Source of the DNA: Cyanobacteria bacterium OH_PDB_230
GTDB lineage: Bacteria > Cyanobacteriota > Vampirovibrionia > Gastranaerophilales > Gastranaerophilaceae
Reading direction: 5' to 3'
Length of the DNA stretch: 64,000 nucleotides
Assembly (NCBI GenBank): GCA_023421795.1
Contig: JAEZSO010000002.1
Coordinates: 124,001-188,000, forward strand
Part shown: positions 26,053-34,703 of the stretch, one piece after another
Layout of the letters: every line of letters begins with the position of its first letter
Position numbering within the stretch: the first letter of the stretch is position 1
Position numbers and translations under genes: made by a program
The notes under the pieces: model-generated
The model's input: the letters and a program-made list of their open reading frames with translations, nothing else
Databases searched by the model: none
Told to the model about the DNA's origin: nothing

Positions 26053-27882
26053 ATGGCATCATTTTTTATAAACAGAATAAGGTCATCCGTATACGATATA
26101 ATTAAGTCCATGGGGCTTGTCTTTGGAGATATCGGAACCAGCCCTATTTATACTTTCACCGTAATCTTTTTAACAACACAAGTTAACACCGAAAACGTAA
26201 TAAGCATACTGTCTTTAATCCTCTGGACGCTGATACTGGTTGTAACCATCCAATACGCATGGCTGGCGATGAGTTTAAGTAAAAAAGGCGAAGGCGGAGA
26301 AATAGTATTAAACGAACTTTTGAAAAAACTTTTAAAATCTTCACGATCAATGGTTTTCTTCTCGTTTCTAACGTACGTTGGGATTTCCCTTTTAATAGGT
26401 GACAGCGTCATCACTCCGGCAATAAGCATGTTGTCTGCTGTAGAAGGCTTAAAGCTTATCGAGCCTTTGAGCCACATTTCACAGGCAACAATCCTCATAA
26501 TTACTTTGATGATAACCTTTTTCCTGTTTTCAATTCAAAAACACGGCACAGAAAAAATCTCTAAAATCTTCGGCCCCATAATGCTTATATGGTTCTTAAG
26601 TCTTGGAGTGTCGGGAATTGCTTCTATTGCAAATTGTCCCGTTGTTTTAAAGGCTTTTGATCCTTCCCATGGGATAAACTTCATTACCAACAACGGCTTG
26701 GCAGGATTCTTCGTGCTCTCTGAAGTAATTCTTTGTGCAACCGGAGCCGAAGCTTTATATGCAGACATGGGTCATCTGGGCAGAAAACCCATAACTAAAG
26801 CGTGGGTATTGGTCGGTTTGGTTTTAATTTTAAATTATCTTGGGCAAGGTGCTTTTTTGTTGAATCATCCTGATGCAAAAAACATCTTATTTTCAATGGT
26901 ATTAACGCAAAAACCTATTTTATATATTCCATTCCTGATTGTAAGTATTTTGGCGACCATCATTGCTTCACAGGCAATGATTAGCGGCTTATTCTCGGTT
27001 ATTTATCAGGGAATAAACACAAGAATGTTTCCTTTGTTCAAGGTCGACTACACATCAGAAAAAATTGGTTCACAAATTTATATAGGAAGCGCTAATTGGT
27101 TCTTGCTTGTCTTTGTAGTGTTGGTGATTCTGGTCTTTAAAGAATCCTCTCATCTGGCTGCAGCATACGGCTTTGCTGTGACGGCAACAATTTCTATAAC
27201 CGCAACAATGATGTGCACAATATTCTTTTTAAGAAAAAAATACATAAGCGCCATTATTTCTTTGGGTCTGTTGTTTATAGATTTGTGCTTCTTCACCGCG
27301 ACATGTTCAAAAATTCCGCACGGAGCTTATTGGTCAATAATAATCGCCTCTATGCCTTTGTTGTTAACTCTTTTGTATACAAAAGGACAGCAAGCTTTAT
27401 ATAAATCAATGGTTCTTATGGATAAAGAAACCTTCCTTGAAAAATACAACATGTTATACCCAAATTTATCAAAAATAAAAGGAACCGCTTTGTTCTTTTC
27501 AAGAGGGGTTGATCAGGTTCCTCCATACATAATCCAAACGATGTTCACAAACAATATAATGTACACAGACAATGTTTTTGTACAGATTAATAAAACACCT
27601 GAAGCCTATGGGCTAACGTATGACCTTACGCCGGTTACCGAAGGTTTAACTATCTTAAAAATAAACGCAGGTTATATGGAAGTATTTAAACTTGAACAAA
27701 TCTTGAAAAAATTGAACATAAAAGAAAAAGTTATTTTCTACGGTGTTGAAGACATAGAAACAAGCAACATCTTCTGGAATATATTTGCTCTAATTAAGAA
27801 AATCACTCCGACTTTCGTAAGTTTTTACAATATGCCGGCTCACAAAATCCACGGAGTCATAACAAAAGTAAAAATAAAATAA
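26053..27882 (+). CDS. kup: KUP-family potassium uptake protein
   Basis: A 609-residue membrane protein. The N-terminus 'GLVFGDIGTSPIYTF' is the KUP signature, and about twelve hydrophobic segments run to residue 450, followed by a cytoplasmic C-terminal domain of roughly 150 residues. KUP proteins import K+ with H+. An AAAGGAAA site precedes the ATG. It stands between hydE and the alcohol dehydrogenase without an obvious functional link to either. Confidence 0.93.
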   Translation: MASFFINRIRSSVYDIIKSMGLVFGDIGTSPIYTFTVIFLTTQVNTENVISILSLILWTLILVVTIQYAWLAMSLSKKGEGGEIVLNELLKKLLKSSRSMVFFSFLTYVGISLLIGDSVITPAISMLSAVEGLKLIEPLSHISQATILIITLMITFFLFSIQKHGTEKISKIFGPIMLIWFLSLGVSGIASIANCPVVLKAFDPSHGINFITNNGLAGFFVLSEVILCATGAEALYADMGHLGRKPITKAWVLVGLVLILNYLGQGAFLLNHPDAKNILFSMVLTQKPILYIPFLIVSILATIIASQAMISGLFSVIYQGINTRMFPLFKVDYTSEKIGSQIYIGSANWFLLVFVVLVILVFKESSHLAAAYGFAVTATISITATMMCTIFFLRKKYISAIISLGLLFIDLCFFTATCSKIPHGAYWSIIIASMPLLLTLLYTKGQQALYKSMVLMDKETFLEKYNMLYPNLSKIKGTALFFSRGVDQVPPYIIQTMFTNNIMYTDNVFVQINKTPEAYGLTYDLTPVTEGLTILKINAGYMEVFKLEQILKKLNIKEKVIFYGVEDIETSNIFWNIFALIKKITPTFVSFYNMPAHKIHGVITKVKIK

Positions 27883-27949
27883 GCCCGATTGGTCTTTACA
27901 TACCGCTCTGTTTAATATTTTATATTAATTATTAGAAAAGGAGAAAGTT

Positions 27950-29161
27950 ATGTGGGAAAAAGACATCAACATTAACGACATCAAAGAAATAAGATTGAAA
28001 TCTACCATTTTCTTTGGCGTCGGCGCAATCAACAAAATTGCGGACATAACAAAAGAACTTAAAGAAAAAGGCATCGACCAGGTTATTGTCCTCTCAGGCA
28101 AAAGCTCTTACAAAAAAATAGGGGCATGGGAAGTAATAGAAAAAGCATTAAAAGACAACAACGTCAGTTTCATCAACTACGATGAAGTACAGCCCAATCC
28201 AACAACCGACAACATCAATGAAGCGACCCAAAAGGCAAAAGACTTTGGCGCTCAGGCTGTTATTTGTATCGGCGGGGGTTCTCCTATAGATACAGGAAAA
28301 AGTGTTGCTATAATGCTCAAATACCCGGAACATACAGCAGAAGATTTATATGAATACAAATTTGCCCCGGACAAAGCCGTTCCGATAATCGCTATCAACA
28401 CAACCCACGGCACCGGGACAGAAGCTAACAGGTTCGCTGTTGCGACAATTTCTACAAAAAATTACAAGCCAGCAATCGCATATGACTGCATTTATCCTAC
28501 GTATTCAATCGATGACCCGAAACTAACTTCATTTTTACCGGAACATCAGACAGTATACGTATCTGTTGATGCAATCAACCACGTAATTGAAGCCGCAACA
28601 ACAAAAATGGCTTCACCTTTGTCGATTACTTTTGCAAAAGAGACCATAAGACTTGTCGCAGAATATTTGCCGATTGCCATCAAAGAACCTCAAAACCTGG
28701 AAGCACGCTACTACTTACATTATGCCTCTCTCATAGCGGGGGCAAGCTTTGACAACGGCCTGCTTCACTACACTCACGCTCTAGAACATCCTTTAAGTGC
28801 CGTAAAACACGAGCTTTCTCACGGTCTTGGGCTGGCTATACTGCTTCCATCGGTCGTAAAATATATCTATAAAGAAAAATATAATACCCTTTCCGATATA
28901 TTGTCCCCGATAATTCCTAACCTTGAAGCAAAACCTGAAAACGGCGAATTTGCTGCAAAAGAACTTGAGAAATGGCTAGTCAGCGTAGGTATCAAGACCA
29001 AATTAAAAGAAGAAGGTTTTTCTGAAGAAGATATCCCAAAACTAGTAGAACTAGCTTTTGACACCCCTTCTTTAGGGCTTTTGCTTTCCGTAGCGCCAAA
29101 CGAAGCTACAAAGGAAATTGTGGAAGCGATTTATAAAGAATCTCTGACATTTTATAACTAA
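27950..29161 (+). CDS. Iron-containing alcohol dehydrogenase
   Basis: A 403-residue group III (Fe-type) dehydrogenase. It has the nucleotide-binding 'CIGGGSPIDTGKSVA', 'THGTGTEANRFAV', and the metal ligands in 'VDAINHVIEA', 'HYTHALEHPLSAVKHELSHG'. It probably reduces an aldehyde to alcohol with NAD(P)H during fermentation, disposing of reductant beside the hydrogenases. An AAAGGAG site precedes the ATG and a strong terminator follows, so it is a single transcription unit. Confidence 0.9.
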   Translation: MWEKDININDIKEIRLKSTIFFGVGAINKIADITKELKEKGIDQVIVLSGKSSYKKIGAWEVIEKALKDNNVSFINYDEVQPNPTTDNINEATQKAKDFGAQAVICIGGGSPIDTGKSVAIMLKYPEHTAEDLYEYKFAPDKAVPIIAINTTHGTGTEANRFAVATISTKNYKPAIAYDCIYPTYSIDDPKLTSFLPEHQTVYVSVDAINHVIEAATTKMASPLSITFAKETIRLVAEYLPIAIKEPQNLEARYYLHYASLIAGASFDNGLLHYTHALEHPLSAVKHELSHGLGLAILLPSVVKYIYKEKYNTLSDILSPIIPNLEAKPENGEFAAKELEKWLVSVGIKTKLKEEGFSEEDIPKLVELAFDTPSLGLLLSVAPNEATKEIVEAIYKESLTFYN

Positions 29162-29176
29162 TCGAAAAACAAATAA

Positions 29177-29210
29177 AAAAGCAGCAAGCTTCGGCTTGTT
29201 GTTTTTTTTA
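29177..29210 (+). terminator. Terminator after the alcohol dehydrogenase
   Basis: A 10-bp stem closed by a TTCG tetraloop (AGCAGCAAGC / GCTTGTTGTT, G-T pair allowed) and followed by eight T. Confidence 0.9.
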
Positions 29211-29239
29211 TCTAAAAATGATTATTTTAAGCGTTTTAA

Positions 29240-29255
29240 TGTGAAAATATTCACA
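29240..29255. promoter_or_regulatory. Rex/CRP-type palindromic operator, upstream site
   Basis: TGTGAA-AATA-TTCACA: arms perfect. It fits the Rex consensus (TTGTGAA-N4-TTCACAA, one end base off) and also TGTGA-N6-TCACA of CRP/FNR proteins. It lies between the alcohol dehydrogenase terminator and the hydrogenase operon; a redox regulator such as Rex fits best by context. Confidence 0.6.
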
Positions 29256-29311
29256 AATAATTTTTAAACAAAAAACGGTTTTTTCATACATACCGCATTT
29301 ATCAAGAAATG

Positions 29312-29340
29312 TTGATTTTTGTCCTTGTTTAATTTAATAT
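29312..29340 (+). promoter_or_regulatory. Promoter of the hydrogenase operon
   Basis: TTGATT (29312-29317), 17 bp, TAATAT (29335-29340). The expected start near 29347 falls on the second palindrome. Confidence 0.55.
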
Positions 29341-29347
29341 TTAATTA

Positions 29348-29361
29348 GTGAAATAAATCAC
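29348..29361. promoter_or_regulatory. Second Rex/CRP-like operator, over the transcription start
   Basis: GTGA-AATAAA-TCAC, a weaker copy of the 29240 site placed where a repressor would block transcription. It is 106 bp (centre to centre about 107) from the first, about ten helical turns. Confidence 0.5.
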
Positions 29362-29386
29362 GAAAATAGGAAAAGGACACAGCGGA

Positions 29387-29614
29387 ATGAAAATAACAGT
29401 TTGTATGGGAAGCTCTTGCTTTGCAAGAGGAAACATGGAGAACCTTGAATATATAGAAAAAGCTATAAAAGAAAATAAACTTGAAGCAAAAATCGAACTA
29501 ACAGGCTCCAGATGCGAGGGAAACTGCGCAAAAGGCCCGAATATAATAATCGACGGAAAAGAATACAACAATATTAATATTGAAAAATTGGAAGAAATAC
29601 TGAAACATGAATAG
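29387..29614 (+). CDS. Thioredoxin-like [2Fe-2S] ferredoxin (NuoE-like)
   Basis: A 75-residue protein with the four-cysteine pattern of thioredoxin-fold [2Fe-2S] proteins: C6 and C11 in 'CMGSSC', then 'CEGNCAKGP'. This is the domain found in NuoE/HydC-type subunits, here on its own. It likely passes electrons to the neighbouring hydrogenase proteins. An AAAGGA site precedes the ATG. Its end overlaps the next gene by 8 bases. It opens the five-gene hydrogenase operon. Confidence 0.85.
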   Translation: MKITVCMGSSCFARGNMENLEYIEKAIKENKLEAKIELTGSRCEGNCAKGPNIIIDGKEYNNINIEKLEEILKHE

Positions 29615-31322
29615 CTTGTACCCCGTATATACACTTAAAAACGAATGCCATGATTGTTACAAATGCGTGAGAGAATGCCATGTAAAGGCAATAAAAATCG
29701 AAAACGGCCACGCTTCTGTCATAACAAACAAGTGTATTGCCTGCGGAAACTGCGTTAAGGCTTGCCCTGCAAATGCAAAAAGAGTGAGATATGACATAGA
29801 AAAAGTCAAAGATCTTTTCAGAGCTCAAAAAAAAGTAATCGTTTCTCTAGCCCCGACATGGTCAGGGGTCTTTGATTTCTCATCATCCAAGATGATTGCC
29901 GTTCTTAAAAAACTCGGGTTTTCAGACGTGAGCGAAACAGCCCTTGGAGCTCAAGAAGTGTCAATAAAAACAGCTCAAATGCTTAAACAAGGAGATAATG
30001 AACTTTTTATCTCAAGTGCTTGCCCTGTTATTGTTGATTATATAAGGTTCTACAAGCCTCAATTCTCCAAAAACATAACACCTATAGCGTCTCCTGCAAT
30101 TACGCATGCAAAAATGCTAAAAGATCTATACGGAGATGATGTTGCGGTTGTATTTATTGGCCCCTGTATAGCAAAAAAGAATGAAGCGGACAAACATCCT
30201 GAATTAATCGATGTCGCTCTTACTTTTGAAGAACTAAAATTTTGGATCAATGAAGAATTCATAGAAATAGCGGAAATAAAAAAAGACATAAACAATCGTT
30301 TCATACCGGAAACAGCCTATGAAGGTTCATTATACCCTTTAGAAGGAGGGATGAATGAAACTATTAAAAAAATAGGGGTGAATAGCGATGTTCAGCTTTT
30401 AAACATAAGCTCTATCAACACATTTGAACAATCTTTAAGGGGATTGAAACCAGAAAAGCTGAAAAACACTATTTTTATAGAAGCCTTGGCTTGTGATGGT
30501 GGCTGTATTTCAGGCCCATGCCTTGCTTCAAAAAAAGCTGGCGTAATGATAAGTTCAGACATCTTGTCAAAAGTTAAACACAGAGACACAATTCCTTCTG
30601 AGCCCAACGTAATCGTTGAAGAAAAATACAGCGAAAAACCAATAACTGACGTTGATTACCCGATTCCTGAAATTATAAGGGCTATGAAAAAAATCGGGAA
30701 ACACAAAGAAAGCGACGAACTAAACTGCGGAGGCTGCGGCTATCCGACCTGCAAAGATTTGGCAAAAGCACTGATATCACAAGAAGCAGAACCTTCAATG
30801 TGCGTTTCTTATATGAGAAAAATAGCGATGAGAAAAGCGGCGGCTATGCTAAGATGCATGCCCTCAGGAATAGTAATGGTGGATCAGGATTTAAGGGTGG
30901 TCGAAACAAATAACGCCTTTTTAAAAATGTTCTGCGGCGAAATGTACGAAATCTTTTCTTCAAGACCTGATGGCATTGTAGGAGCAGCCATCGACAGGAT
31001 TGTTGACTTCTCTGACATTTTCAAACTCGCTTTAAAATCAGGCAAAGACATTCATAAAGAACGTTTCCCGATAAAAAACAAGCTCTATGACATCAACGCG
31101 TTCACAATAGAAAAAAACGCCATCGTAGGAGCAATAATCACGGATGTTACCCAGACAGAAATGAACAGGGAAAAAATTTCACACAAAGCTCAGGAAGTAA
31201 TAACAAAAAACATAGCAATAGTTCAAGACATTGCAAAGCTTCTAGGAGAACACATGGTCGAAACAGAGCTTCTATTAAGCTCGATAGCAACAGACTACGA
31301 TAATACAGAGGAAGAAGAATAA
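29607..31322 (+). CDS. Sensory-type [FeFe] hydrogenase (HydS-like) with ferredoxin, H-cluster, 4Fe-4S and PAS domains
   Basis: A 571-residue protein. Two 4Fe-4S motifs (C14/17/20/24 and C43/46/49/53) precede an H-cluster domain keeping the four cluster ligands C139, C187, C296 and C300. The L1 motif is S-S-A-C-P, so the proton-relay cysteine of catalytic enzymes is replaced by A138, a mark of the slow, sensory group C enzymes. It continues with a four-Cys iron-sulfur motif (C374, C377, C382, C399) and a PAS domain (about 411-515). It overlaps by 1 base a SpoIIE-type phosphatase, its likely output partner. Its presumed job is to sense H2 or redox state and set phosphatase activity; signalling direction is inferred. 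Confidence 0.85.
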   Translation: MNSLYPVYTLKNECHDCYKCVRECHVKAIKIENGHASVITNKCIACGNCVKACPANAKRVRYDIEKVKDLFRAQKKVIVSLAPTWSGVFDFSSSKMIAVLKKLGFSDVSETALGAQEVSIKTAQMLKQGDNELFISSACPVIVDYIRFYKPQFSKNITPIASPAITHAKMLKDLYGDDVAVVFIGPCIAKKNEADKHPELIDVALTFEELKFWINEEFIEIAEIKKDINNRFIPETAYEGSLYPLEGGMNETIKKIGVNSDVQLLNISSINTFEQSLRGLKPEKLKNTIFIEALACDGGCISGPCLASKKAGVMISSDILSKVKHRDTIPSEPNVIVEEKYSEKPITDVDYPIPEIIRAMKKIGKHKESDELNCGGCGYPTCKDLAKALISQEAEPSMCVSYMRKIAMRKAAAMLRCMPSGIVMVDQDLRVVETNNAFLKMFCGEMYEIFSSRPDGIVGAAIDRIVDFSDIFKLALKSGKDIHKERFPIKNKLYDINAFTIEKNAIVGAIITDVTQTEMNREKISHKAQEVITKNIAIVQDIAKLLGEHMVETELLLSSIATDYDNTEEEE

Positions 31323-32485
31323 TGTTCATAGACATAGATTGTGCGCAAGAAAAAAAGTACAATCAAAATACATATGGAGACTATTTTTTATCGAAAAGAT
31401 ACCCGGACGAAGGGCGCCTTATCGCCGTATTGTCTGATGGTTTAGGAAGCGGAATAAAAGCAAACATTTTAGCTTGTATGACGTCTACAATGTTGTTGAA
31501 ATTTATAGAAGCCGGCAGCAACATAAAAAAAGCTTGCGAAATCATAATGAACTCACTGCCTGTTTGCCAGGTAAGAAAAATCAGCTATTCTACATTTTCA
31601 GCAATCGACTGTAACGACGAAGGAGAAACAAAAATAGTAGAGGAAGGAAACCCACAATTTGTATGGATAAGAAAAGGGCAGATTCTTGAGCCCGACTACA
31701 CAATAATAACCTCCAAAACCTTTACTAACAGAAAAATGCATCTTTATAAAATAAAACTGGAACAAGGCGACAGACTGATTTTTTGCTCTGACGGCGTAAC
31801 TCAAGCGGGCCTTGGCGGACAAAGATTAAAACTGGGATTGAGAAGAGAGGGATTGATAACTATTCTTCTTGATAAACTTGAAAAAGATCCTGAAATTTCC
31901 AGCACCAATCTGAGCAAATACATCGTTCAACAAGCAGAAAACATTGAAACCGACAGAAAAGCTAAAGACGACATTTCCGCCTGCGTGCTTTATTGCAGAA
32001 AACCAAGAAAATCACTTGTTTTTACCGGCCCTCCATATCACAGCGAAAAAGATAATGAATATGCAAAAATATTTAATTCCTTTGAAGGGAAAAAAGCAAT
32101 CTGCGGCGGAACAACAGCAAATCTTCTCTCAAGAGAACTTGGGATTCCTATCCAAAGTGATTTATCGAACATCACGGGGAAACTTCCGGGGTGCTCTCAT
32201 ATGAAAGGCGTTGACATTGTGACAGAAGGAATTTTAACCCTTACAAAAACGGTGGAATACCTTGAAAATAACATAAGCCACTTCCCCGAAGATCCCGCAG
32301 GAGAACTTGCAAACTTTTTGTTAAACAGCGACTGCATCGACTTTATGGTCGGGGCAAAAATCAACCAGGCACATTATGACCCAAACCTGCCTATAGAAAT
32401 AGAAATCAGGAAAAATATAATAAAAAAAATGGAGAGGATTCTCCAGGATAAATTTTTTAAAAAAATTGCGGTACAATATATATAA
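31322..32485 (+). CDS. SpoIIE/PP2C-type serine phosphatase linked to the sensory hydrogenase
   Basis: A 387-residue protein. Residues 1-230 form a SpoIIE-like PP2C domain with metal-binding aspartates in 'LSDGLGSGIKAN', 'FCSDGVTQAGLGG' and 'KDDISACVLYCR'. Residues about 235-387 are an additional domain I do not recognise ('ICGGTTANLLSREL', 'GVDIVTEGILTL'). It starts at the last base of the HydS stop codon (TAATG), so the two are translationally coupled. Such phosphatases act on anti-sigma-factor antagonists or other phosphoproteins; none is in the window, so the substrate is unknown. Confidence 0.85.
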   Translation: MFIDIDCAQEKKYNQNTYGDYFLSKRYPDEGRLIAVLSDGLGSGIKANILACMTSTMLLKFIEAGSNIKKACEIIMNSLPVCQVRKISYSTFSAIDCNDEGETKIVEEGNPQFVWIRKGQILEPDYTIITSKTFTNRKMHLYKIKLEQGDRLIFCSDGVTQAGLGGQRLKLGLRREGLITILLDKLEKDPEISSTNLSKYIVQQAENIETDRKAKDDISACVLYCRKPRKSLVFTGPPYHSEKDNEYAKIFNSFEGKKAICGGTTANLLSRELGIPIQSDLSNITGKLPGCSHMKGVDIVTEGILTLTKTVEYLENNISHFPEDPAGELANFLLNSDCIDFMVGAKINQAHYDPNLPIEIEIRKNIIKKMERILQDKFFKKIAVQYI

Positions 32486-32494
32486 GGAGATATT

Positions 32495-32761
32495 ATGAAA
32501 AAGATCAATGTAAAAGTTTGTTTGGGAACAACCTGTTTTGTAATGGGTGCGGCTCATCTTCAAGAGTTAATAGAAACTGTTCCACAAAAATATGGCGAAA
32601 TGGTTGAGGTTTCAGGACACCCTTGTCTTGGTTTATGCTCAATCGATTGGGAATACTCAAGAGCTCCTTATGTAAAAGTAGATGATGATGTTGTGGTTGA
32701 AGCTACTGTCGAAAAGGTTTTAAACGCAATAGAGAGAAAAATTAATAATGAACACATATAG
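32495..32761 (+). CDS. Thioredoxin-like [2Fe-2S] ferredoxin (second copy)
   Basis: An 88-residue protein with cysteines in 'CLGTTC' and 'CLGLC', the thioredoxin-fold [2Fe-2S] pattern. It differs clearly from the 75-residue protein that opens the operon and probably serves the catalytic hydrogenase next door, with which it overlaps by 14 bases. An AAGGAG site precedes the ATG. Confidence 0.85.
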   Translation: MKKINVKVCLGTTCFVMGAAHLQELIETVPQKYGEMVEVSGHPCLGLCSIDWEYSRAPYVKVDDDVVVEATVEKVLNAIERKINNEHI

Positions 32762-34202
32762 TCAAGCCGGACATTTAAAAAAAGAAATACTGATAAGAAT
32801 AGTTAGAGCATTTTTTTCTGAAAACTTTGAAAAAGAAGCAAGATTAATTCCATACGAAATGAGACCAAAAGGATGCGAAGTCCCTTACAGATGCTGTGTT
32901 TACAAAGAAAGAGCCATCATTAAGGACAGAACCATAGCGGGTCTTGGTTTTTCAATAGAAAATGATGATGAAAAAACTCTTTTGTCAGAATACGCTGAAC
33001 AAGCAGTTGAAAGAGAAAAAATAGAAGAAAATCCACTTACCGTTCTAGAAGCGGCCTGCAAAGGATGCGTACCTAGCAGGATTTTCGTTACAGACTTATG
33101 TCAAGGCTGCGTTGCAAGGCCTTGCATAAACACCTGCAAATTCGGAGCTATTTCAATAGTAAACAATAAATCAATTATTGACGGCTCAAAATGCAAAAAC
33201 TGTAAAATGTGCATCAACGTTTGTCCTTATAACGCAATTGTAAAGGTGAAGGTTCCTTGCGAGGATTCTTGCCCGGTTGATGCAATCGCTAAAAACGAAC
33301 ACGGACTTGCCAGAATTGATTTTGAAAAATGCATAAGCTGCGGAAAGTGCGTTTCAGCATGCCCTTTTGGCGCGGTCCATGAAAAAAGCCAGATTATAGA
33401 CATAATGAAAAATATCAAAGCAGGTAAAAAAGTAATCGCAATGATTGCACCTTCTATAATAGGTCAATTCCCGGGATCTGCGCTTCAACTTCACAGCGCA
33501 ATTCTGAAAGCAGGATTTTCAAAAGTATATGAAGTCGCCCATGGGGCAGACATTACGGCAAAACATGAAGCAAAAGATTTCAAAGAAAGAATGGAAAAAG
33601 GCGATGAATTTATGACCACATCTTGCTGCGCAGGATACAATGAATTTATCAAAAAACACCTGCCGGAGATTGAACCTTTTGTTTCAGAAACAAAAACACC
33701 TCTTTTCTATACAGCAGAAATAGCGAAAAAAGAAAATCCCGACTCTGTGACCGTTTTCATAAGCCCCTGTATGGCAAAAAGAAAAGAAGGCATGGATAAT
33801 GAAAACATAGATTTTGTTATGAACTATGAGGAACTTGGAGCTCTCTTTATCGGAAGAAAAATCGACGTTATAGATTGCGAAGAAACTCCTTTTGACAGGG
33901 AAAGTTCTAAACAGGGAAGAAACTTTGGAGTCACAGGAGGGGTGGCAGAAGCTGTTAAAAAAGCAAGCAATGACAACCCCGACATTAAACCTTGTTACAT
34001 AAACGGGTTAAGCAAAGAGTCCATCAAGCTTCTCAAAAAAATGGCAAAAGATAAAAAATGCGACTGCGGAAATATTGTTGAAGTTATGTGCTGTGAAGGC
34101 GGATGCATAGGAGGAAACGCAACCATAAACTCCCCAAAAACAGCCGTAAAACAACTCAATGAATTTTCAGGCAAAAGCAAAGATATAAACACTGAAACAT
34201 AG
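32748..34202 (+). CDS. Catalytic-type monomeric [FeFe] hydrogenase (group B-like)
   Basis: A 484-residue protein. The H-cluster motifs are T291-S-C293-C294-A, 'SPCMAKRKEG' with C341, and E445-V-M-C-C449-E-G-G-C453, so both cluster ligands and the relay cysteine C293 are present, unlike the sensory protein upstream. The N-terminal half has at least three further cysteine clusters (about 103-130, 149-159 and 195-205) for 4Fe-4S centres. The TSCCA rather than TSCCP variant suggests the little-studied group B rather than group A. It should make or take up H2 with ferredoxin-level electrons. A strong terminator ends the operon after it. Confidence 0.88.
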   Translation: MNTYSQAGHLKKEILIRIVRAFFSENFEKEARLIPYEMRPKGCEVPYRCCVYKERAIIKDRTIAGLGFSIENDDEKTLLSEYAEQAVEREKIEENPLTVLEAACKGCVPSRIFVTDLCQGCVARPCINTCKFGAISIVNNKSIIDGSKCKNCKMCINVCPYNAIVKVKVPCEDSCPVDAIAKNEHGLARIDFEKCISCGKCVSACPFGAVHEKSQIIDIMKNIKAGKKVIAMIAPSIIGQFPGSALQLHSAILKAGFSKVYEVAHGADITAKHEAKDFKERMEKGDEFMTTSCCAGYNEFIKKHLPEIEPFVSETKTPLFYTAEIAKKENPDSVTVFISPCMAKRKEGMDNENIDFVMNYEELGALFIGRKIDVIDCEETPFDRESSKQGRNFGVTGGVAEAVKKASNDNPDIKPCYINGLSKESIKLLKKMAKDKKCDCGNIVEVMCCEGGCIGGNATINSPKTAVKQLNEFSGKSKDINTET

Positions 34203-34209
34203 AATTTTT

Positions 34210-34246
34210 AAAATCCCTTATTATCCAAAAGATAAGGGATTTTTTA
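34210..34246 (+). terminator. Terminator of the hydrogenase operon
   Basis: A 12-bp perfect stem (arms 34210-34221 and 34232-34243) followed by T residues. Confidence 0.9.
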
Positions 34247-34333
34247 ATTATAAATTTAAGATATGATAATTTTTGACGATATTAATTATAAAAATATCCA
34301 GTTAAAACAGATACTAAAAGGTCCCTTAAAACA

Positions 34334-34657
34334 ATGTACTCATATGAAACAGAACTCGAAGATGCAGAATTAAAAAAAGTCGGTTTGGAACTGATGTTCT
34401 TAACTCCGGAAAAATGCAGCAATGATCAAGGAATTTCCGCGGTTGAGCTATCCAAACTCCTTGAAATACCTTCAGAGACTGTAAAAAAGAAATTAAAAAT
34501 TTTACAAGAAAAAAATATAGCAAGAGCAACAGGAATTAACCCTAAATACTGGAAGTTTGACGAATACAACTTTCAAAGAATGGATGAAGACGATGAAGTC
34601 TATAGATTGCTCTGCTGTTTTGATGATGTAGATTTTGACAGATTTTTTCAATATTAG
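34334..34657 (+). CDS. Small winged-helix DNA-binding protein
   Basis: A 107-residue protein. Residues about 33-80 form a winged helix-turn-helix ('ISAVELSKLLEIPSETVKKK' then 'LQEKNIARATG'). The N-terminus is acidic and the C-terminus is acidic and aromatic; there is no ligand domain. An AAAGG site lies about 13 bases before the ATG. It follows the hydrogenase operon but is separated by a terminator and could regulate it or the RNA downstream. No specific family was recognised. Confidence 0.75.
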   Translation: MYSYETELEDAELKKVGLELMFLTPEKCSNDQGISAVELSKLLEIPSETVKKKLKILQEKNIARATGINPKYWKFDEYNFQRMDEDDEVYRLLCCFDDVDFDRFFQY

Positions 34658-34703
34658 TCACAAAACTAATGAAAATTTAAGAAAAATATGTCATAATCAA
34701 AAT

